DNA of 64,000 nucleotides from Methanolobus sp. (GCA_029762595.1 JARVGJ010000010.1:19218-83217); one strand, 5' to 3'. Positions 37,043-48,366 are shown, numbered from the stretch's first letter. Notes: a model not told the origin generated them from the letters alone. Numbers and translations: made by a program.

Positions 37043-39028
37043 TTATTCCTCCTCAAAGGCAAAAACACTCCTTACCTGCGCAAGTAACTGGTTATTGCTG
37101 AAATGATTTTGCTGCAGTGCACCTGTGGGACAGGCCACAGCACAGGTCCCGCATCCTTTGCAGAGTGCCTTGATAACATTCAGTTTTCCTTCTTCCAGGG
37201 ATAGTGCCTGGAACGGGCACATTGGCACACATATCCCGCATGACACACAAACGTCTTCGTTTACATCTACTGTAATTCCTTCGGTTATCGCCTTTCCCTG
37301 GGAAAGATAGCGTGTTGCCCGGGCAGCGCATGCACTTCCCTGGGAAACAGAATACGGAATGTCCTTTGGTCCCTGGGTGACACCGCCGATAAATATCCCG
37401 TCCAGTGTGGTGTCCACAGGTTTAAGCTTTGGATGGGCCTCCATCATAAAACCATCTGCAGCCCGGCTTACCTTCAGGATCTGCCTGATACGCTCATTAC
37501 TGTCCCCGGATACCGCACCCACACTGAGCACCAGCATGTCAAGATCAAGTTCAAGTATGCTATTTGTCAGGGTATCCTCAACACGAACTATAAGGTTGCC
37601 ATCCTCTTTTTCTGTGACCTTTCCGGGTTTTCCCCTGATGAACTTAATTCCCATATCCCTTGCCCTGTCATAGAACTCCTCATAGTTGCGGAAAGGGGTC
37701 CTCATATCCATGTACATTATGTAGACCTCGGAGTCAGGATATTTTTCCCGGATCAGCTGTGCATCCTTTAATGCGTACATACAGCAGAAACTGGAACAAT
37801 ATCTGTTACTGTTCTTATCCCTGCTTCCAACACATTGTATGAAGCCGATCCTTTTTGGAGAGGTAACATCACCCGGACGTACCAGTTTACCCATTGTCGG
37901 TCCGCTGGCATTTATCAGGCGTTCCAGTTCCATCCCCGTAATCACATTATCATAGAGCCCGTAGCCAAAATCATGAGTTGGTTCCGGATCATATACCTCA
38001 AATCCGGTAGTAACCACGATCACACCAACATCAAGTTCAGAAAAAGAGTCTTCTTGTTCCATATCTACTGAACTGCTGTTGCATGCCTTGACACATGCAT
38101 TGCAATCGATGCATACCGACCTGTCAACAAGCGCCCTGAGAGGAACAGCCTGTGGGAAAGGAACATAGATCGCTTTGCGGGTACCTATCCCTTCATTGAA
38201 TTCCACATTAGGAACCTCCACTGGGCATTTTTCCACGCAGAGTCCGCAGCCGGTACATGAGACGGTGTCGATATAGCGGGCCTTGTGCCTGACCTTTACC
38301 TTAAAATTACCCACATATCCGTCTACTTCATCTATCTCGGAGTAGGTCATAAGTTCAATGTTCTTATTCCGGGCAACTTCCACCATCTTAGGACCCAGTA
38401 TACAGATACTGCAGTCGTTTGTCGGGAAGGTCTTGTCAAGCTGTGCCATCTTTCCGCCTATCGACGGGTTCTTTTCCACAAGATAGACCTTATGGCCCAT
38501 ATCTGCAATATCAAGGGCAGCCTGCATTCCCGCAACACCCGCACCGATGACAAGGGCGGCGTCTGTAACTGGAACCTCATTGGACTCAAGTGGCTCAAGT
38601 TGTATTGCTCTTGAAACACCCATGCGTACGAGCTCCTTGGCTTTTCTGGTCGCCTTTTCCTTTTCTTGCATATGGATCCAGCTGCAGTGCTCCCTTATGT
38701 TTACAAACTCGAAAAGATAAGGGTTAAGTCCTGCTTCCTCGACACAGGCCCTGAAAATAGGTTCATGGGTCTTGGGTGTGCATGCTGCCACAAGCACACG
38801 ATTAAGATCGTTATCCCTGATTGCCTGCTTGATCTCCGATTGTCCCGAATCGCTACAGGTATATTTATTGACCGAGGAATTTACAACATTTGGAAGTGAG
38901 CCTGCATAATCAGCTACTTCCTGACAGTTGATAACACCCCCTATGTTTACTCCACATTCACAGACAAAAACCCCTATTCTGGGCTCATCCGCATCCTTTG
39001 TATCGTTTATAATTTCTTTCTGATCCAT
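37043..39028 (-). CDS. hdrA: Heterodisulfide reductase subunit A (HdrA)
   Basis: About 661 residues, the bifurcating flavin subunit. It shows [13 protein letters not shown] site [36 protein letters not shown], the inserted [17 protein letters not shown], then [12 protein letters not shown], and two C-terminal clusters [12 protein letters not shown] and [12 protein letters not shown]. The frame is open to 39100; methionines at 39052 and 39028 are alternatives, and the one at 39028 has AGGCGAT upstream. A 145-bp gap separates it from hdrB, so an internal promoter is possible. It shares the layout of the HdrA part of the fusion at 30038 but lacks the MvhD tail. Confidence 0.95.
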   Translation of the reverse strand: MDQKEIINDTKDADEPRIGVFVCECGVNIGGVINCQEVADYAGSLPNVVNSSVNKYTCSDSGQSEIKQAIRDNDLNRVLVAACTPKTHEPIFRACVEEAGLNPYLFEFVNIREHCSWIHMQEKEKATRKAKELVRMGVSRAIQLEPLESNEVPVTDAALVIGAGVAGMQAALDIADMGHKVYLVEKNPSIGGKMAQLDKTFPTNDCSICILGPKMVEVARNKNIELMTYSEIDEVDGYVGNFKVKVRHKARYIDTVSCTGCGLCVEKCPVEVPNVEFNEGIGTRKAIYVPFPQAVPLRALVDRSVCIDCNACVKACNSSSVDMEQEDSFSELDVGVIVVTTGFEVYDPEPTHDFGYGLYDNVITGMELERLINASGPTMGKLVRPGDVTSPKRIGFIQCVGSRDKNSNRYCSSFCCMYALKDAQLIREKYPDSEVYIMYMDMRTPFRNYEEFYDRARDMGIKFIRGKPGKVTEKEDGNLIVRVEDTLTNSILELDLDMLVLSVGAVSGDSNERIRQILKVSRAADGFMMEAHPKLKPVDTTLDGIFIGGVTQGPKDIPYSVSQGSACAARATRYLSQGKAITEGITVDVNEDVCVSCGICVPMCPFQALSLEEGKLNVIKALCKGCGTCAVACPTGALQQNHFSNNQLLAQVRSVFAFEEE

Positions 39029-39173
39029 AATAAATCGCCTGTTTTCGCTCATGGCGCCTGTATCTCTGGATATAGCATTCAAAAGATCCGATCCTATCAA
39101 GATTTTATCAAAGCTATGAGGTATATCAAAATATGGTAAAAAAGAACTTAGCTGTAATTTTCAGTCCTAATTT

Positions 39174-40061
39174 TCAGTCCTTTATTTTTTTAATCAGATC
39201 GGCAGTACTTGTGGTGTTCATGCCTATTCCAAGTTCATCTGCAGAATATCCCATTGCAAGTCCCAGAAGCTGGGTGTAATGCAATACCGGAATAGAATAA
39301 TTCTTCCTGAAACGGCTATTGACGTCCTGCTGGCCTGAATCGAACTGCAGGTGACAGAAAGGACAGGCATTCACAATGCAATCCACCTGTGCATCTGCCA
39401 TGTTATGCAACTTTTTCTCTGTCATCTTCAATGTGGCCTCAAGTATAGCTGTCCTCGCTCCACCGCCTGCGCCGCAGCAAAGCATCTTATCCTCATAGTC
39501 CACACTGGTTGCACCCGTTGCCTGGACCAGTTCATCAAAGAAAGAGATATTGCCATTGACCAGTTCGGAACCATCTTCCTTTAGCGGACGTATCAGGTGG
39601 CAACCATAGTGTACAGCAACTTTCAGGTCAAGGGGTTTGGATATCATCTCCTTTATCCTTTCGATACCGATATCCTGGTAAAGATATTCTATTACATGAC
39701 GCACATCATGATTACCTTTGAACTCATGTCCGATCTCAATTAGATTCCGGTTGACCGTCTCTTTTAATTTCGGGTCTTTTTTAAGTGTATCTCCGGCCTC
39801 CTTTAGTGTACTATAGCAGCCGTTGCATATTGTAAGCACATCATCGTCCAGTTTTTCAGACAGGGCTATGTTCCGTGAAGCAAGTGTAAGCCATGTTTCC
39901 TCATCAAATGATCTGAACACACCCGGAGCAGGGCAACAGGATGCTCCCAAAAGATCGTCAAGTTCGATAGCAAGTTTTGAAAAAGTCTTCTTGGTTGCGG
40001 CTTCGATCCCTGGATATCTGTTCGGGGCTACGCAGCCAAGAAAGAGTGACAGCTCACTCAT
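39174..40061 (-). CDS. hdrB: Heterodisulfide reductase subunit B (HdrB)
   Basis: A 295-residue subunit that holds two non-cubane [4Fe-4S] clusters at which CoM-S-S-CoB or a related disulfide is cleaved. Both CCG domains are intact: LGC near residue 10, GASCCPAPG and CNGCYSTL, then HYGCHLIRP, LCCGAGGG and NACPFCHLQFD. The start overlaps the hdrC stop (ATGA). A perfect 13-bp tandem duplication (TAATTTTCAGTCC, 39155-39180) covers its stop codon region. Confidence 0.95.
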   Translation of the reverse strand: MSELSLFLGCVAPNRYPGIEAATKKTFSKLAIELDDLLGASCCPAPGVFRSFDEETWLTLASRNIALSEKLDDDVLTICNGCYSTLKEAGDTLKKDPKLKETVNRNLIEIGHEFKGNHDVRHVIEYLYQDIGIERIKEMISKPLDLKVAVHYGCHLIRPLKEDGSELVNGNISFFDELVQATGATSVDYEDKMLCCGAGGGARTAILEATLKMTEKKLHNMADAQVDCIVNACPFCHLQFDSGQQDVNSRFRKNYSIPVLHYTQLLGLAMGYSADELGIGMNTTSTADLIKKIKD

Positions 40062-40597
40062 GCACTTTCCTCTGCAATAGGCTGATCAAAACCTGCCTTT
40101 GTCAGAGTAAGACCTTCATTTACCTTCATATCAGGCATTTCATCAGCTATAAGCCTGTCAAAGCCTGTAAGATGAAGCAGGGTCCTGATCTCATCCAAAT
40201 GGTCATCTGATCCCTGGGCCGTTGAAGGCATCTCTGCAAGACCAAGCTGAAGCCTTTTTTCCCGGCCTGCAGTGTTATTTGGAACTGCATGACCATAGTC
40301 CATAAGCATCTGAGCGACCTTCTTGTGAGCATCAAGCATCTTGCCTTCATGTACGGCATTTGCTCTTATCTCCAGTACACCATCCACAATGTTAACTCCC
40401 TGGGGACAGTTGTCCTGGCAGCGATAGCATGTAGTACAATAGAAAATAAAAGGGGTCATAATGCTCTCTTCATTTTCAATACCCAGCTTTTCCATCTGAA
40501 GGAACTTGCGGATCTTATATGTTTGCTCCTGTTCTCCCATGGGGCAAACAGAGGTACATTGACCACATTGGTAACATTTTTCTATATTCGATGGCAT
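40058..40597 (-). CDS. hdrC: Heterodisulfide reductase subunit C (HdrC)
   Basis: About 179 residues with two [4Fe-4S] motifs, CYQCGQCTSVCPMG and CTTCYRCQDNCPQG, which connect HdrA to HdrB. The C-terminal extension after AGREKRLQLGL is longer than minimal HdrC. The methionine at 40597 has AGAGGT upstream; the frame continues to 40630 without another good start. First gene of a seven-gene operon. The promoter carries the same 12-bp motif as hcp. Confidence 0.94.
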   Translation of the reverse strand: MPSNIEKCYQCGQCTSVCPMGEQEQTYKIRKFLQMEKLGIENEESIMTPFIFYCTTCYRCQDNCPQGVNIVDGVLEIRANAVHEGKMLDAHKKVAQMLMDYGHAVPNNTAGREKRLQLGLAEMPSTAQGSDDHLDEIRTLLHLTGFDRLIADEMPDMKVNEGLTLTKAGFDQPIAEESA

Positions 40598-40655
40598 AGT
40601 ACAAAACCTCTCAATGAATAGTTCTATCACGATTAATAATTGATTATCCTATGAA

Positions 40656-40680
40656 TTGTACATGATTATAACTTATAAAT
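40656..40680 (-). promoter_or_regulatory. hdrC operon promoter with candidate operator
   Basis: On the minus strand TTTATAAG (40679-40672) is a good TATA box. AATCATGTACAA (40667-40656) follows where initiation would take place, and is identical to the site at the hcp promoter (29872-29861). Confidence 0.55.
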
Positions 40681-40946
40681 GCTTCGGATTAAGCTTTTAT
40701 ACCCTCTTTGTGACCAGCTGAATGTAGATTATTTTATTAAGTAAGTCATAATCGTACATGGCCAACATTGAAGCTTTGAGGCAGGTAAGCTGAAGAAGGC
40801 AACAATTGTGAAATTTGTCCCATGACCACAAGATCCGCTTTTACAATTGTTCATCCCAACAATAACTTTATACCTGCAAAAGCTGTTTCTTGAATAAACC
40901 GACGAGTATGTGTTAATTATATTCCGATCATGTGGTGAGATTTTTC
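40681..40946. other. Divergent promoter region hdrC/gatE with inverted repeat
   Basis: An inverted repeat with 12-bp arms and one mismatch, ACAATTGTGAAA (40802-40813) and TTTTACAATTGT (40839-40850), lies between the two promoters. ATCGTACATG near 40750 resembles part of the 12-bp motif in the hdrC promoter. TTTATACC near 40869 may be the gatE TATA box. No gene seen. Confidence 0.5.
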
Positions 40947-42848
40947 ATGAGTGATAAATTCGATTACAGAGAACTTGGCCTGAAATGCGGGCTTGAAATT
41001 CACCAGCAACTGGACTCAAAAGAGAAACTTTTCTGCAGATGTCCTACAAAGATAAGGAACATCGAGGAATCAGACTATGAATTCTTCCGTTATCTGCGCC
41101 CTACGGCAAGTGAGATGGGTGAGACCGACAGGGCCGCACTGGAGCAGTCCAAGCTCAGGCGCAGGTATGTTTACAAGGCATACGATACAACCTGTCTTGT
41201 GGAAAACGATGATGAACCTCCCACAGAGGTTAACAGGGAAGCACTGGACATAGCACTGAGTATCGCAAAATTACTGAATATGGTGCCTGTTGATCAGGTG
41301 CATGTGATGCGCAAGATAGTAGTTGACGGTTCCAATACTTCAGGTTTCCAGAGAACTGCATTTATTGCAAAAGATGGTTACCTTAAGACATCAAACGGTC
41401 CTGTTGGAGTGGGAGTACTGTGCCTTGAAGAGGAGGCCTGTCAGAAGATAGAGGACAAAGGAGACTCCATTATATATTCCCTGGACCGACTGGGCATTCC
41501 TCTTGTGGAAATAGGTACCGATCCTGACATAATCTCCCCTGCACATGCAAAGGAGACTGCACAGCAGATAGGTATGATGCTGCGTTCAACCGGCAAGGTG
41601 AAGCGTGGACTTGGGACCATACGCCAGGACGTAAACATATCCATTGCAAAGGGCGCACGTGTGGAACTTAAAGGGGTCCAGGCGCTTGATATGATCGAGA
41701 CAATCGTTGAAAGGGAAGTTCAGCGCCAGGTGAACCTGCTTGCCATAAGGGATGAGCTACGGAACAGAGGAGCCTCAGTATGCGATAAGGTATTCGATGT
41801 GAGCAGGATCTTCAGTAAAACAGAGTCCAAAGTGATCAAAAAAGCCCTGGCCAAAGGCAGAGTATATGCGATCCTGCTGCGGGGTTTCAATGGTTTTGTG
41901 GGCAGGGAGGTACAGCCAGGAAGACGTCTGGGCACAGAGTTCTCAGACCGTGCCAAGACCTCAGGTGTTGGTGGCATCTTCCATACTGACGAGCTTCCAA
42001 ACTACGGGATCACCGAAGATGAAGTCCGGGTACTATATACAGAGGTAGGTGCCGATGCGGATGATGCGATTGTTATGGTAGCAGATCTTGAAGAGCGTGC
42101 GCTGGGTGCCATGGAAAGTGTTATCGTCCGTGCAATTGAAGCACTGGGAGAAGTGCCGGAGGAAACCCGCAGGTCACTGCCGGATGGCAATAGCTCTTAC
42201 CTCAGACCACTCCCAGGAGCTGCAAGGATGTATCCAGAAACAGACGTCCCACAGGTCATCATAAGCACAGAACATTTTGATGCTGTTGAAATGCCGGAGC
42301 TGCTAACTGAAAGAGCAAAACGTTTCGAGTCTGAGTTTGACCTGCACAGGGAATTGGCCGAGATGATCGTTTATTCAGTGCATCTACCGCTTTTTGAGAA
42401 GCTCATGCGACTATTCAAAGAGAACAATGATATCAATGCAACCCTGGTCGTAAGAACGCTTACAGGAACACTGCCGGAACTAAAACGTGACGGTGTGCAG
42501 ATAGATATGCTTGATGACAGGCATTTCATAGATGTATTCGGACTCCTTGCCGAAGGAGGGATTGCAAAAGAGGCAGTTGACGGGCTTTTGCGTGCCATGG
42601 TGCAGGAGCCGGAGCTCTCTGCAAGAGAGGTTGCTGAAAAGATAGGGCTTGGAACCCTTGATATGTCAGAGGTGGAGAGGATAGTTGAGTCCATAGTAGA
42701 TGAACGGCGGGATTTTATCAGGGAGAAAGGTCTTGCTTCAGTAGGTCCTCTCATGGGGGTAGCTATGGCAGAGGTTCGTGGAAAAGTCGATGGAAAGACC
42801 CTGAACGAAATACTGAAACAAAAGATTAATAAATATATAGATACATAA
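40947..42848 (+). CDS. gatE: Glutamyl-tRNA(Gln) amidotransferase subunit E
   Basis: 633 residues, the archaea-specific tRNA-binding and kinase subunit of GatDE that converts Glu-tRNA(Gln) to Gln-tRNA(Gln). Early segments [18 protein letters not shown] and [12 protein letters not shown] are diagnostic, then [33 protein letters not shown], an AspRS-like insertion around the middle, and a YqeY-like C-terminal helical domain. A GTG at 40932 is in frame, but the ATG at 40947 has GGTGAG upstream. The partner gatD is not in the window. Confidence 0.97.
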   Translation: MSDKFDYRELGLKCGLEIHQQLDSKEKLFCRCPTKIRNIEESDYEFFRYLRPTASEMGETDRAALEQSKLRRRYVYKAYDTTCLVENDDEPPTEVNREALDIALSIAKLLNMVPVDQVHVMRKIVVDGSNTSGFQRTAFIAKDGYLKTSNGPVGVGVLCLEEEACQKIEDKGDSIIYSLDRLGIPLVEIGTDPDIISPAHAKETAQQIGMMLRSTGKVKRGLGTIRQDVNISIAKGARVELKGVQALDMIETIVEREVQRQVNLLAIRDELRNRGASVCDKVFDVSRIFSKTESKVIKKALAKGRVYAILLRGFNGFVGREVQPGRRLGTEFSDRAKTSGVGGIFHTDELPNYGITEDEVRVLYTEVGADADDAIVMVADLEERALGAMESVIVRAIEALGEVPEETRRSLPDGNSSYLRPLPGAARMYPETDVPQVIISTEHFDAVEMPELLTERAKRFESEFDLHRELAEMIVYSVHLPLFEKLMRLFKENNDINATLVVRTLTGTLPELKRDGVQIDMLDDRHFIDVFGLLAEGGIAKEAVDGLLRAMVQEPELSAREVAEKIGLGTLDMSEVERIVESIVDERRDFIREKGLASVGPLMGVAMAEVRGKVDGKTLNEILKQKINKYIDT

Positions 42849-42858
42849 TATATTTTTT

Positions 42859-43929
42859 ATGTGGTCGTCTTTCCTTATCAGGTACGGATCATTTAGCAGG
42901 GGAACCTGCCTGCTTCTTTTTCTGATAATACTTACATCATGCGCATCATGTGCTGCTTTTATAGATGTTGATATAAAGCTTACAAATACCACAAATGCCA
43001 ATCATCCTTCCTGGAGTCCGGATGGTTCAAAGATAGTATACGCTGCTAACCAGGCAATATGGATAATGAACAGCGATGGTTCGGGACAGAAGAAGTTATA
43101 TGACGGAATGTCCTGGAAAGGGGATCCTGAGTTCAATGAGAATGGTACAAAGATATATTTTGCCATGGTGAGCAAAAATGCATATTCTGCCCGCTATATA
43201 AGCATCCATGTTATGGATACGGATGGTGGCAACAGCTTTAAGCTCACCGGAACATCGGATTGCCGGGCAGCATCTGTAAGCCCGGATGGCAGAAAACTGG
43301 TATACACATCCCGTGCTTCTGGGAATTATGATATATGGACCATGGATATCGACGGCACAGGCAGATCAAGACTTACCGATGCTCCTGGTGATGAGAGCTC
43401 ACCTTCATGGAGTCCCGATGGCAAAAGTATCGTCTATTCTTCAATGGGTGACATATTTTCTGTAGATGTAAATGGAAAAGGGCCTGTAAGACTTACTGAC
43501 AGCCCTTACAACAACATTGAACCTGCATATAGTCCGGACGGAACAATGATAGCCTATGTGTCTGACATAGGAGAAAATTATGACCTGTGGATAATGGACC
43601 CCGCTGGTAATTCACATGTTAAACTGACAAATGACAGGTATGTGCAGCGGGCACCTGCATGGAGTCCAGATGGCAAAAGGATAGCATATGTGTCCGACAG
43701 GGACGGAGAATACAATATATGGGTCCTGGATCTTAGGTTGGAGGACATTGCTTTTGGGATTGCAGAAGAGATCACAGAAGTACAGGAAAGTGAACAACGT
43801 AATACCTACGCTTTGAAACTGAGGGATTATGCAGTAAGTGATCCAAGAAAGTTTATAGGTATAATACTTCTGCTGTCTTTCGGGTTTGTCGTTTTTATAG
43901 TTGGCTCCTTCATGCGCAAGATATCATGA
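42859..43929 (+). CDS. TolB-like beta-propeller, membrane-anchored
   Basis: 356 residues. A signal sequence (LLLFLIILTSCASCAAF) is followed by six or so PD40/WD40-like repeats, each ending with a SPDG-K-I-Y pattern (PSWSPDGSKIVY, SVSPDGRKLVY, PSWSPDGKSIVY, PAYSPDGTMIAY, PAWSPDGKRIAY) and IWxMD blades. A C-terminal membrane helix (IGIILLLSFGFVVFIVGSF) with a basic end anchors it. Secreted propellers of this type are numerous in Methanosarcinales; ligand unknown. It starts 10 bp after gatE but has no visible ribosome-binding site. Confidence 0.9.
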   Translation: MWSSFLIRYGSFSRGTCLLLFLIILTSCASCAAFIDVDIKLTNTTNANHPSWSPDGSKIVYAANQAIWIMNSDGSGQKKLYDGMSWKGDPEFNENGTKIYFAMVSKNAYSARYISIHVMDTDGGNSFKLTGTSDCRAASVSPDGRKLVYTSRASGNYDIWTMDIDGTGRSRLTDAPGDESSPSWSPDGKSIVYSSMGDIFSVDVNGKGPVRLTDSPYNNIEPAYSPDGTMIAYVSDIGENYDLWIMDPAGNSHVKLTNDRYVQRAPAWSPDGKRIAYVSDRDGEYNIWVLDLRLEDIAFGIAEEITEVQESEQRNTYALKLRDYAVSDPRKFIGIILLLSFGFVVFIVGSFMRKIS

Positions 43930-44021
43930 TCTGCAAATGACACCTGCACCCCTTATTAAAATTTCACATGTCATCGCAACGCTTATAGCCTATTCTTTAC
44001 ATGTATACGCAGGTTCTTAAG

Positions 44022-45119
44022 ATGAATGCAGTACTAGGATTAGAAGATGGAACATTTATAAAAGGCACCGGTTTCGGTGCCGAAGGTATCGTTTCCGGGG
44101 AACTTGTTTTCACAACTCAATATACTGGCTATGAGGAGGCACTCACAGACCCTTCATATAAAGGCCAGATCCTTATGTTCACCTACCCCCTCATCGGAAA
44201 TTACGGCGTCAGCGGTAACTGTTTTGAATCCGGTGGTGTAAAAGCTGAAGGTCTTGTGGTCAGGGAGGCGTGTCCCGAACCGTCCCACCACATATCAAAG
44301 AAGACCATTTTTGAGCTTATGGAGGACGAAGGCAAGCCCGGAATTGCAGGCGTGGACACACGCATGTTAACTATAAAGACCCGTGAACACGGAACTATGC
44401 GTGCGGCTCTCATCAACGGAAGTGATGACGGTGAGGAGGCAGTAAGGCTTGCACGCGCACAAAAGAGCATCTCTGATATCGATCTGATATCACAGGTAAC
44501 CTGCCCGCAACCCTTCAGGCTTGAAAGCCCCTGCAGGGACAAAAACAATCCTCTCAATGTGGTCCTTGTGGATTGCGGCCGTAAGCTGAGCATTGAAAGG
44601 AGCCTGCTGGCAAGGGGTATGGATGTGACCGTAGTGCCGGGTAATGCTTCGGTCCCGATGATAGAATCCTATGAGCCGGACCTCCTGTTCTTCTCTAACG
44701 GACCTGGAGACCCTTTGCGTGCACAGGATGCAATATCGGCAGTGAAACACTTTGCAGGTGAACTGCCAATTGTGGGCATTTGCCTGGGTCACCAGATCAT
44801 ATCCCTTGCACTGGGAGCAGAGACATACAAGCTCAAGTTCGGACACCGGGGAGCTAACCAACCTGTGAAGGACCTGGAATCGGGTATCGTACACATAACA
44901 TCCCAGAACCATGGCTTTGCGGTGGATGGCGATTCCTTTGAACAGGCGGAAGTAGAGGTAACACAATTCAATACCAATGACAGGACAGTGGAAGGTATCT
45001 CCCACAAGTACCTGGATATTTTCAGTGTGCAGTACCATCCGGATGCACACCCGGGACCTATGGATACAGAGAAGATATTCTTTGAAAAGGTCCTTAAACT
45101 TGCAGGAGGGAAGAAATAA
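44022..45119 (+). CDS. carA: Carbamoyl-phosphate synthase small subunit
   Basis: About 365 residues. Supplies ammonia from glutamine for carbamoyl phosphate (arginine and pyrimidine synthesis). The N-terminal domain shows [14 protein letters not shown] and [16 protein letters not shown]. The class I amidotransferase domain shows FSNGPGDP, the nucleophile Cys in GICLGHQI, and the His/Glu pair in [10 protein letters not shown]. Homology begins at the methionine at 44022; an in-frame ATG at 44001 adds seven residues. TAA and the carB ATG share one base, so the pair is coupled. Confidence 0.96.
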   Translation: MNAVLGLEDGTFIKGTGFGAEGIVSGELVFTTQYTGYEEALTDPSYKGQILMFTYPLIGNYGVSGNCFESGGVKAEGLVVREACPEPSHHISKKTIFELMEDEGKPGIAGVDTRMLTIKTREHGTMRAALINGSDDGEEAVRLARAQKSISDIDLISQVTCPQPFRLESPCRDKNNPLNVVLVDCGRKLSIERSLLARGMDVTVVPGNASVPMIESYEPDLLFFSNGPGDPLRAQDAISAVKHFAGELPIVGICLGHQIISLALGAETYKLKFGHRGANQPVKDLESGIVHITSQNHGFAVDGDSFEQAEVEVTQFNTNDRTVEGISHKYLDIFSVQYHPDAHPGPMDTEKIFFEKVLKLAGGKK

Positions 45120-48100
45120 TGCCAAAAAACCAGGACATTAAGAAAGTACTCCTGATAGGTTCAGGACCTATTATGATCGGACAGGCTGCAGAATTTGATT
45201 TTTCAGGAAGCCAGGCATGCAGGTCACTCAAGGAAGAGGGGCTGGAAGTGGTGCTTGTCAACTCCAATCCTGCAACCATAATGACAGATCCGGAAACAGC
45301 AGACGCGGTCTACATCGAGCCCCTTGAAGCAAAGGCTGTGGAAAAGATAATCGCAAAAGAGAAGCCGGATGGTATAATCGCCGGCCTTGGCGGACAGACC
45401 GGTCTTAATATCACAAGTGAACTTGCAGAGCAGGGCATCCTAGAAAAATATGATGTCAAGCTTCTGGGAACAAACCTCGATGCCATCAAGAACACCGAGG
45501 ACCGCGAACTCTTCAAGAGAGCAATGGAGCGCATTGGTGAAAAGGTTCCCCGCAGCAAGGCAATATCAACACTCAGGGAGGCTGAGGAACTTATTGGTGA
45601 ACTTGGACTGCCACTTATCATCCGCCCTGCATATACCCTCGGAGGAGCAGGCGGCGGCATTGCCCGTTCCAGGGAAGAACTCCTGGAAATCACGGAAAGG
45701 GGCCTTCGCCGCAGTCGTATAAGCCAGGTGCTTATAGAGGAGAGTGTACTTGGCTGGAAAGAGTTCGAGTACGAAGTAATGCGCGATGCCAATGATACCT
45801 GTATAGTTATCTGTAACATGGAGAACCTGGATCCAATGGGCGTCCACACAGGGGAATCCATTGTGGTCACACCGTCCCAGACCCTCAATGATGAGGAGCA
45901 CCAGATGCTCAGGACCGCCGCTATCAAGATAATCAGGGCCTTTGGTATAGAAGGAGGATGTAACATCCAGTTCGCTTTAAAGGATGGCGATTATCGTGTC
46001 GTGGAAGTTAATCCCCGTGTATCGAGGTCCTCGGCACTTGCTTCTAAGGCTACGGGCTACCCGATTGCCAGGGTAACGGCAAAGATAGCCATCGGTATGA
46101 CCCTGGATGAGATCCTAAACGATGTCACAAAGAAGACACCGGCATCATTTGAGCCGACCATTGACTATGTTGTTACCAAGATCCCAAGGTGGCCTTTCGA
46201 TAAGTTTGTAAATGCGGACAAGACCCTCACCACAGCCATGAAGAGCACCGGAGAGGTAATGGCTATCGGGCGAACGATTGAGGAATCACTTCTGAAAGCT
46301 GTGCGCTCCCTTGACATCAATATGAACTTCGGAAGCGATGAGTGGTCAGCCAGTGAGACAAAGACCCTGCTCCAGACACCTACAAGCGAGCGACTGTTTG
46401 TGATATACAATGCCCTTTGCAATGGTTTTTCTGTTAAGGATGTGTCCGAACTTACGGGAATTGATATCTTCTTCATGAAAAAACTGAAGAATATCATAGA
46501 CATGGAAGATATGATAAGGGAAGAAGGATCTTCCGGAAAGATCTCAGATGACCTGCTGCTGGATGCAAAACGCATTGGCCTCACTGATGCACGCATCGCA
46601 GAGCTTACAGGCAAGACACGTGAAGATATCAATGACCAGAGGCGCAAGGCAGGGATAGCTTGCACTTATAAGATGGTGGATACCTGTGCTGCTGAGTTTG
46701 CAGCAGAGACACCATATTATTACTCATGTTACGAACAGATGTGTGAGGCAGAACCCACAAACCGTAAGAAGATAATGATACTTGGTTCCGGCCCGATTCG
46801 AATAGGACAGGGAATCGAGTTCGATTACTGTACAGTACATGCTGTTGCGGCTATCCGTGAGGCAGGGATCGAGGCCCACATCATAAACAACAATCCGGAA
46901 ACTGTCTCAACTGACTATGACACCTCCGATAAGCTCTTCTTTGAACCTCTCACACTGGAAGATGTGATGAATGTTATCGATAAGGAGAACCCTGACGGTG
47001 TGCTTGTGCAGTTTGGAGGACAGACATCTGTCAACCTGGCACTTCCCCTTGAGAAGGAACTTAAGAGGCGCAGTGACCTGAAAACCGTTATCATGGGAAC
47101 ATCTCCTGCGGACATCGATGTTGCAGAGGATCGTGAGAAGTTCAATCTCATGATGAACAAATTGGGCATCAATCAGCCTGATGCAGGTTATGCGACCTCT
47201 AAGGAACAGGCGATCGAGATAGCCACCAGAATCGGGTACCCTGTACTGGTGCGCCCTTCCTATGTACTTGGCGGGCGTGCAATGGAGATAGTATACGACC
47301 AGAACGACCTGGAGCGTTACATGCGAGAGGCTGTCAAAGTATCTCCGGAACACCCGGTCCTCATTGATAATTTCCTTGAGGGGGCCGTTGAGATAGACGT
47401 GGACGCAGTGTGTGATGGCAAAGACGTGCTTATAGGTGCCATCATGGAGCACATTGAAGAAGCAGGTGTGCACTCCGGAGACTCTGCATGTGTAATACCT
47501 CCACAGTCCCTTTCAGAGGATACCCTTAAGGTCGTACGCGAATATACCCGCAAGATAGCCCTTGCACTAAACGTGAAAGGACTTGTGAACATACAGATGG
47601 CAAAGAAAGGGGACAAGGTCTACGTCCTTGAAGCAAACCCACGTTCAAGCAGGACGATACCCTTTGTGTCAAAAGCAGTTGGTCTTCCCCTTGCAAAGAT
47701 AGCCGCCCGGGCTATCATGGGACAGAGCCTTGAGGAACAGGGTTATGCATCACGCAATGAACCAAAGGTCAGCCATGTCTCTGTGAAAGAGGTACTTCTG
47801 CCCTTTGACAAACTTCCAGGTGCGGACCCGGTGCTCAGCCCCGAGATGAAAAGTACAGGAGAGGTCATGGGCATAGATTACGATTACGGCAGGGCTTTCT
47901 TCAAGGCACAGCTCAGTGCCGATAACCTACTTCCCCTTACAGGAAATGTATTCATCTCCGTGAAGGATGAGGACAGGGAAGAGCTTGTTGATGTTGCACG
48001 TAAACTTGTGGACTCGGGCATTGAATTGCTTGGTACCAAAGGCACGGCAGATTACCTTGCAGAGTTTGGTATCGAAATGGGAATCGTGAAGAAGGTCCAT

Positions 48101-48343
48101 GACGGCAGCCCCAATGTCATCGATATGATGCGCAGGTATGAGGTCGCCCTGGTCATCAACACCCCCAACGACAAGCTCTCAAGAGAGGACAGCTCAAGGA
48201 TACGCCGTGCAGCGGTGGATTTCAAGGTGCCCTACATCACCACCATACAGGCAGCTGTTGCCGCATCTAATGCCATAGTGGCCATGAAACAGGGTGAGGG
48301 CGAAGTTAAATCAATAAATGAATATCACAGGGAGATCGCATAG
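45119..48343 (+). CDS. carB: Carbamoyl-phosphate synthase large subunit
   Basis: 1074 residues, full length. Two homologous ATP-grasp halves are clear: [18 protein letters not shown] with [12 protein letters not shown], and [15 protein letters not shown] with [11 protein letters not shown]. The C-terminal MGS-like allosteric domain starts near residue 935 ([17 protein letters not shown]) and contains [10 protein letters not shown]. Makes carbamoyl phosphate from bicarbonate, ammonia and two ATP. AGGAGGG upstream inside the carA end. Gene order carA-carB-argG suggests regulation with arginine synthesis. Confidence 0.97.
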   Translation: MPKNQDIKKVLLIGSGPIMIGQAAEFDFSGSQACRSLKEEGLEVVLVNSNPATIMTDPETADAVYIEPLEAKAVEKIIAKEKPDGIIAGLGGQTGLNITSELAEQGILEKYDVKLLGTNLDAIKNTEDRELFKRAMERIGEKVPRSKAISTLREAEELIGELGLPLIIRPAYTLGGAGGGIARSREELLEITERGLRRSRISQVLIEESVLGWKEFEYEVMRDANDTCIVICNMENLDPMGVHTGESIVVTPSQTLNDEEHQMLRTAAIKIIRAFGIEGGCNIQFALKDGDYRVVEVNPRVSRSSALASKATGYPIARVTAKIAIGMTLDEILNDVTKKTPASFEPTIDYVVTKIPRWPFDKFVNADKTLTTAMKSTGEVMAIGRTIEESLLKAVRSLDINMNFGSDEWSASETKTLLQTPTSERLFVIYNALCNGFSVKDVSELTGIDIFFMKKLKNIIDMEDMIREEGSSGKISDDLLLDAKRIGLTDARIAELTGKTREDINDQRRKAGIACTYKMVDTCAAEFAAETPYYYSCYEQMCEAEPTNRKKIMILGSGPIRIGQGIEFDYCTVHAVAAIREAGIEAHIINNNPETVSTDYDTSDKLFFEPLTLEDVMNVIDKENPDGVLVQFGGQTSVNLALPLEKELKRRSDLKTVIMGTSPADIDVAEDREKFNLMMNKLGINQPDAGYATSKEQAIEIATRIGYPVLVRPSYVLGGRAMEIVYDQNDLERYMREAVKVSPEHPVLIDNFLEGAVEIDVDAVCDGKDVLIGAIMEHIEEAGVHSGDSACVIPPQSLSEDTLKVVREYTRKIALALNVKGLVNIQMAKKGDKVYVLEANPRSSRTIPFVSKAVGLPLAKIAARAIMGQSLEEQGYASRNEPKVSHVSVKEVLLPFDKLPGADPVLSPEMKSTGEVMGIDYDYGRAFFKAQLSADNLLPLTGNVFISVKDEDREELVDVARKLVDSGIELLGTKGTADYLAEFGIEMGIVKKVHDGSPNVIDMMRRYEVALVINTPNDKLSREDSSRIRRAAVDFKVPYITTIQAAVAASNAIVAMKQGEGEVKSINEYHREIA

Positions 48344-48366
48344 ATCCCCATTCAGGATAAGATAGA

